A stretch of 64,000 nucleotides of DNA from Phascolomyces articulosus (taxonomy: Eukaryota > Mucoromycota > Mucoromycetes > Mucorales > Lichtheimiaceae): positions 186,001 through 250,000 of the forward strand of contig JAIXMP010000015.1 in NCBI GenBank assembly GCA_025677815.1, given 5' to 3'. Of this stretch, positions 61,281 to 64,000 are shown in pieces (positions within the stretch are counted from its first letter, which is position 1; each line of letters starts with the position of its first letter). The notes under the pieces are model-generated. The model worked only from the letters and a program-made list of their open reading frames with translations. It was not told the origin of the DNA and did not search any database. The position numbers and the translations under genes were made by a program.

Positions 61281-61893
61281 ATTTTGTATATTATTATGTA
61301 TTATGTTTTATCAACAAGGGCGAGAAGCGGATATTGACAGCCAGGGGATTAGTATTATATGTAGTAGTATATGAAAGAAAAATAAGAATAGTAAATAAAT
61401 AAATAAATGAAAAAGAATCAGAAAAAGAGAGAAATATAAATCAGGTAGAAAAAAAAAAGAAGTATCTTTATTATTTTTTTTTTAAAAAAAAGTGAGGAGT
61501 TTTTATATGTATAAATGTTAAATACATATGCGCGTATTATATTATGTGTGTAATAAGTAGAGAATCTTTATTATTTGACTTACCAACTCCTTCTCTTCAT
61601 CTTCTTCACAACGAGGAGAAAGAGAGGAGGCAAAAGAAAAAAAGGTCTTTGAGATGTGCAAGTTTGAAGAAGTAATAATATAATAAAAATATGTAAGTGA
61701 ATGAGTTTTTTAGGAGAACATTAACCCAATTTTAAAGAGAACAGGTTTTCAAAAAAGAGAAATTGGGGAGCTAGTATAAAGAACATAGGAAGAAGAAGGG
61801 GGAGAAAAAAAAGAGATGAGAAATGGATGATAGTGACTAAAGGTGGCAAAATACAAATAATAACATGAATTCAAATAAAAAACGATACTTTTT
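61281..61893. other. Intergenic, purine-rich
   Basis: An AG-rich plus strand (61370-61480, 61605-61850) gives a CT-rich leader for the minus-strand gene at 60327-61280. It also holds the 3' region of the TMEM164-like gene. No gene. Confidence 0.45.
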
Positions 61894-63343
61894 TTATGCA
61901 GATTTTTTCTTTTTCTGAACCATGATTTGAATTCCTTGAACTAATAATAAAAAGTTCTCTACCAATCCATATCGTGTAATAAACATCAAAAGCAATGCAC
62001 TCATATACATAATACCTCGATACCAAGGACCAGATGCAATCAAAAATGTCACTACAAGTAATAAATATATAAAGGTGAGTTATTAGTAACAACAACTTAC
62101 AAGAAGAATGGCGACCCTCTTTTCTCCTCTTTTTTTTTTTTTTTTGCCTCCATACACACTCCATTAGATATATATGTATAATACTTACATGCGGGGGGAA
62201 CTAAGGCATAATTAAGATTGAAACCCGATAAAAGAGAAGAAATATGCAAAACTGGACTGTGATAAGCAGCATACAGGAAAAAACTGAACAATGCCATATC
62301 AAGTGATAGGGGAATCACTACATATCGACGAGTCAATACCAAATAAAATGGTAATGCTAATACCAAAATATGTTCTATAAAAAATTATGCAAGTCAGTTC
62401 CTGATTCGCATTTTTTTTTCACACAGGCAATAAAAACTTACCCATAAAAAAGTTAAAGATTTCACCAAACATATCATGATCACGAAGATCAGGCCAAATC
62501 AATGCTAAAATGGCACCCCAAAGGGTATGTAAATAGATATTAAATAAAACTCTAGGAATAATGGGATACTTATGATTAGGCCAGCTCATCACAAGAATCA
62601 AGAGACCAGCACTGACATGACATGGCTATATATTATGAATAGAAGGAGGGGTGATGTTAGTAAATCCCATGACTTTATATATCATTCAAGAAGAATGGTG
62701 TATATTTCACAGTATTATAGTGAAAAATAATAATAATAAATAAACTAAAGTTGATCATACCGCACCTGCATAAGGAACATTAATGTACCCGTTACTGCCT
62801 TGTGTACCACAGTCGTACTTAAAGAGACAATTAACAAAACAAGGCATAACGTTTCCAAGAGGGGTCGAGGTGGCAATTTCTCGGTGGATGTCAGCAGACG
62901 GTAAGCAGGTGTACTAATGATATTTAAATATAATTAATATAATCCATAAGATATACAATGCGTAAAAATGATTCTCCTTTTTCTTTCATGCCTTACTTTT
63001 TGTTAAACGCTCTATATCCAAAATAAGTTGCAAATCCCATATACAAAGGCGCAAGTGTCAGAAATTCAACCGCATGTTGTGTTGGTGAAATATACCTATA
63101 ATAATAGCAAATTGGATTGGGTTGGGTTGCCAGGTTAGATCAAAATTTATACATTATCACCCTCTGAGCAATTTCTATAACGAAGGATGATCCATCATCA
63201 TCATTATAATAATAATGGTCATAAAAATCTAACCATGATCCACCCAATGAATCCGCAAAATCCGTTTCGCTTCCAGGTGCAAGGTCAACTGCATAATGCT
63301 TGACATAAGCACCCAAGGTATGAAATATATCGTTTGTCATCAT
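61894..63343 (-). CDS. TMEM164-like multi-pass membrane protein
   Basis: Six minus-strand exons (63343-63153, 63095-62997, 62913-62766, 62625-62442, 62374-62189, 62051-61894) give 321 residues with about seven hydrophobic segments. Landmarks of the TMEM164 family are present. TQHAVEFLTLAPLYMGFATY is followed by the NPCH-like motif in MQPCHVSAGLLILVMSWP (Cys148-His149). LHTLWGAILALIWPDLRDHD and EHILVLALPFYLVLTRRYV come next. The animal protein has been described as an acyltransferase that makes ether-phospholipids, with a cysteine in this position. Whether the fungal protein does the same is inference. The C-terminus is Lys-rich (QKKKKSA). Two adjacent ATGs exist at 63343 and 63340; I used the first. 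Confidence 0.8.
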
Positions 63344-63867
63344 TGTTGGCTCTTTAGGGTTTTTGGATAATGATATTATTCTTTCGTTCGATAAATAATG
63401 AGTCGTAATCAGATATAGATATAAAAGGGGGAGGTGGAAAAAATAAAAGAAAGGGGTTTATGTATATGTGTTATAATATTGGATATGAAAGAGTGAAGGT
63501 GCCTGCCTGCCAACAAATAGTCTCAAAAGAAAAAGAGAAGAAAAAAAAAAAGGTGGAGAAGAAACAAAAAAAAAATTGGAAAGTTGGTGTTGAACAAGCA
63601 CCAAAATTTGGGTCTGATTCAACTTCCGAAATTGAAATTTGAGTTTTACATATGGATAAAATAGATTCGATACCCTTTTTTCTGTAAACAACTGAGACAC
63701 ATATTTGTCTACATATGGTCACATACAATGTCATATATATTGTAGATAGGTATATAAACTGAAACAAATGAAATATCCTTTATAATAACATAACAAACCA
63801 ATAGTATATCATAATAAAAAGATGAATTGATGTTCTAAACAATTCACCCTTCTTTTTGCTCTATAAG
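63344..63867. promoter_or_regulatory. Divergent upstream region
   Basis: Shared space between the TMEM164-like start (minus) and the truncated gene at the right edge (plus). A purine-rich run at 63521-63580 is CT-rich on the TMEM164-like strand and is its likely leader. The overlapping open frames here are translations of the low-complexity run. Confidence 0.4.
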
Positions 63868-64000
63868 AACAACAACAACAACAACAGCAGCAGCAGGGTT
63901 CATCAAATAGTATCGGGATTTTTGTGGCTGATGCTGAAAAAGAATTCATTGATTGGAATTGTTTTATTGTTACTGATGACGATGACTCGAATGATTTTTC
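63868..64000 (+). CDS. Internal exon of an unknown gene, cut by the window end
   Basis: After a CTATAAG acceptor-like site the frame opens with nine Gln codons (CAA then CAG). It continues GSSNSIGIFVADAEKEFIDW, NCFIVTDDDDSNDF, and is open at the window end. An in-frame TAA three bases before the acceptor shows the exon cannot extend left in this frame, so earlier exons must lie upstream, perhaps in 63700-63860. No family recognised; too short. Confidence 0.45.

Noticed and set aside
1..64000. Secondary-metabolite or defence-type gene cluster
   Set aside because: Neighbouring genes are unrelated housekeeping and signalling genes on mixed strands, with large gaps and no biosynthetic core enzyme.

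Overview
This window is nuclear DNA from a filamentous fungus, most likely a mucoromycete (Mucorales-like). It is AT-rich, and its genes carry many short GT-AG introns, about 45 to 120 bases in most cases. The proteins are rich in Asn, Gln and Ser runs. The gene set (velvet factor, Atg26-type sterol glucosyltransferase, RRP4, MUS81, F-box/LRR proteins) fits that group. I placed exons by hand from splice sites and reading-frame continuity; for the 16 complete gene models the joined exons give a whole number of codons.

Layout, left to right. 0.7-2.7 kb: GT49 (LARGE-like) glycosyltransferase. 3-7.7 kb: decayed mobile DNA, with a possible pogo-like MITE, two head-to-tail 5'-truncated non-LTR (LINE) retrotransposon relics and a broken multi-exon gene. 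10-20.4 kb: velvet factor, threonyl-tRNA synthetase and a long TBC/RabGAP, all on the plus strand. A phased array of RFX/X-box-like motifs lies between the last two. 21.8-22.7 kb: broken LRR gene. 23.7-25.8 kb: cation diffusion facilitator. 25.8-30.4 kb: near-empty desert. 30.4-33.3 kb: convergent divergent-GATA-finger gene and START-domain gene. 33.3-37.6 kb: empty. 37.6-44.7 kb: convergent ATG26 and RRP4. 45.2-51.3 kb: two F-box genes flanking a tiny Pro/Gly/Gln-rich protein, all minus. 51.3-54.1 kb: mostly empty, with a possible GH20 relic. 54.1-63.3 kb: aldo-keto reductase, MUS81, an unknown Gln-rich protein and a TMEM164-like membrane protein. The right edge cuts a new plus-strand gene.

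The genes are housekeeping and signalling genes with no operon-like or biosynthetic-cluster logic. Shared themes are ubiquitin-ligase adaptors (two F-box genes plus an LRR relic), sterol/lipid handling (Atg26, START, TMEM164-like) and transcription factors (velvet, GATA-like). The strongest unexplained signals are five copies of a VDLSLYVTNPEQYRR-type motif in the MUS81 linker and the nine-copy, roughly 21-bp-spaced X-box-like array at 15.75-15.92 kb. I saw no tRNA, rRNA or CRISPR array.
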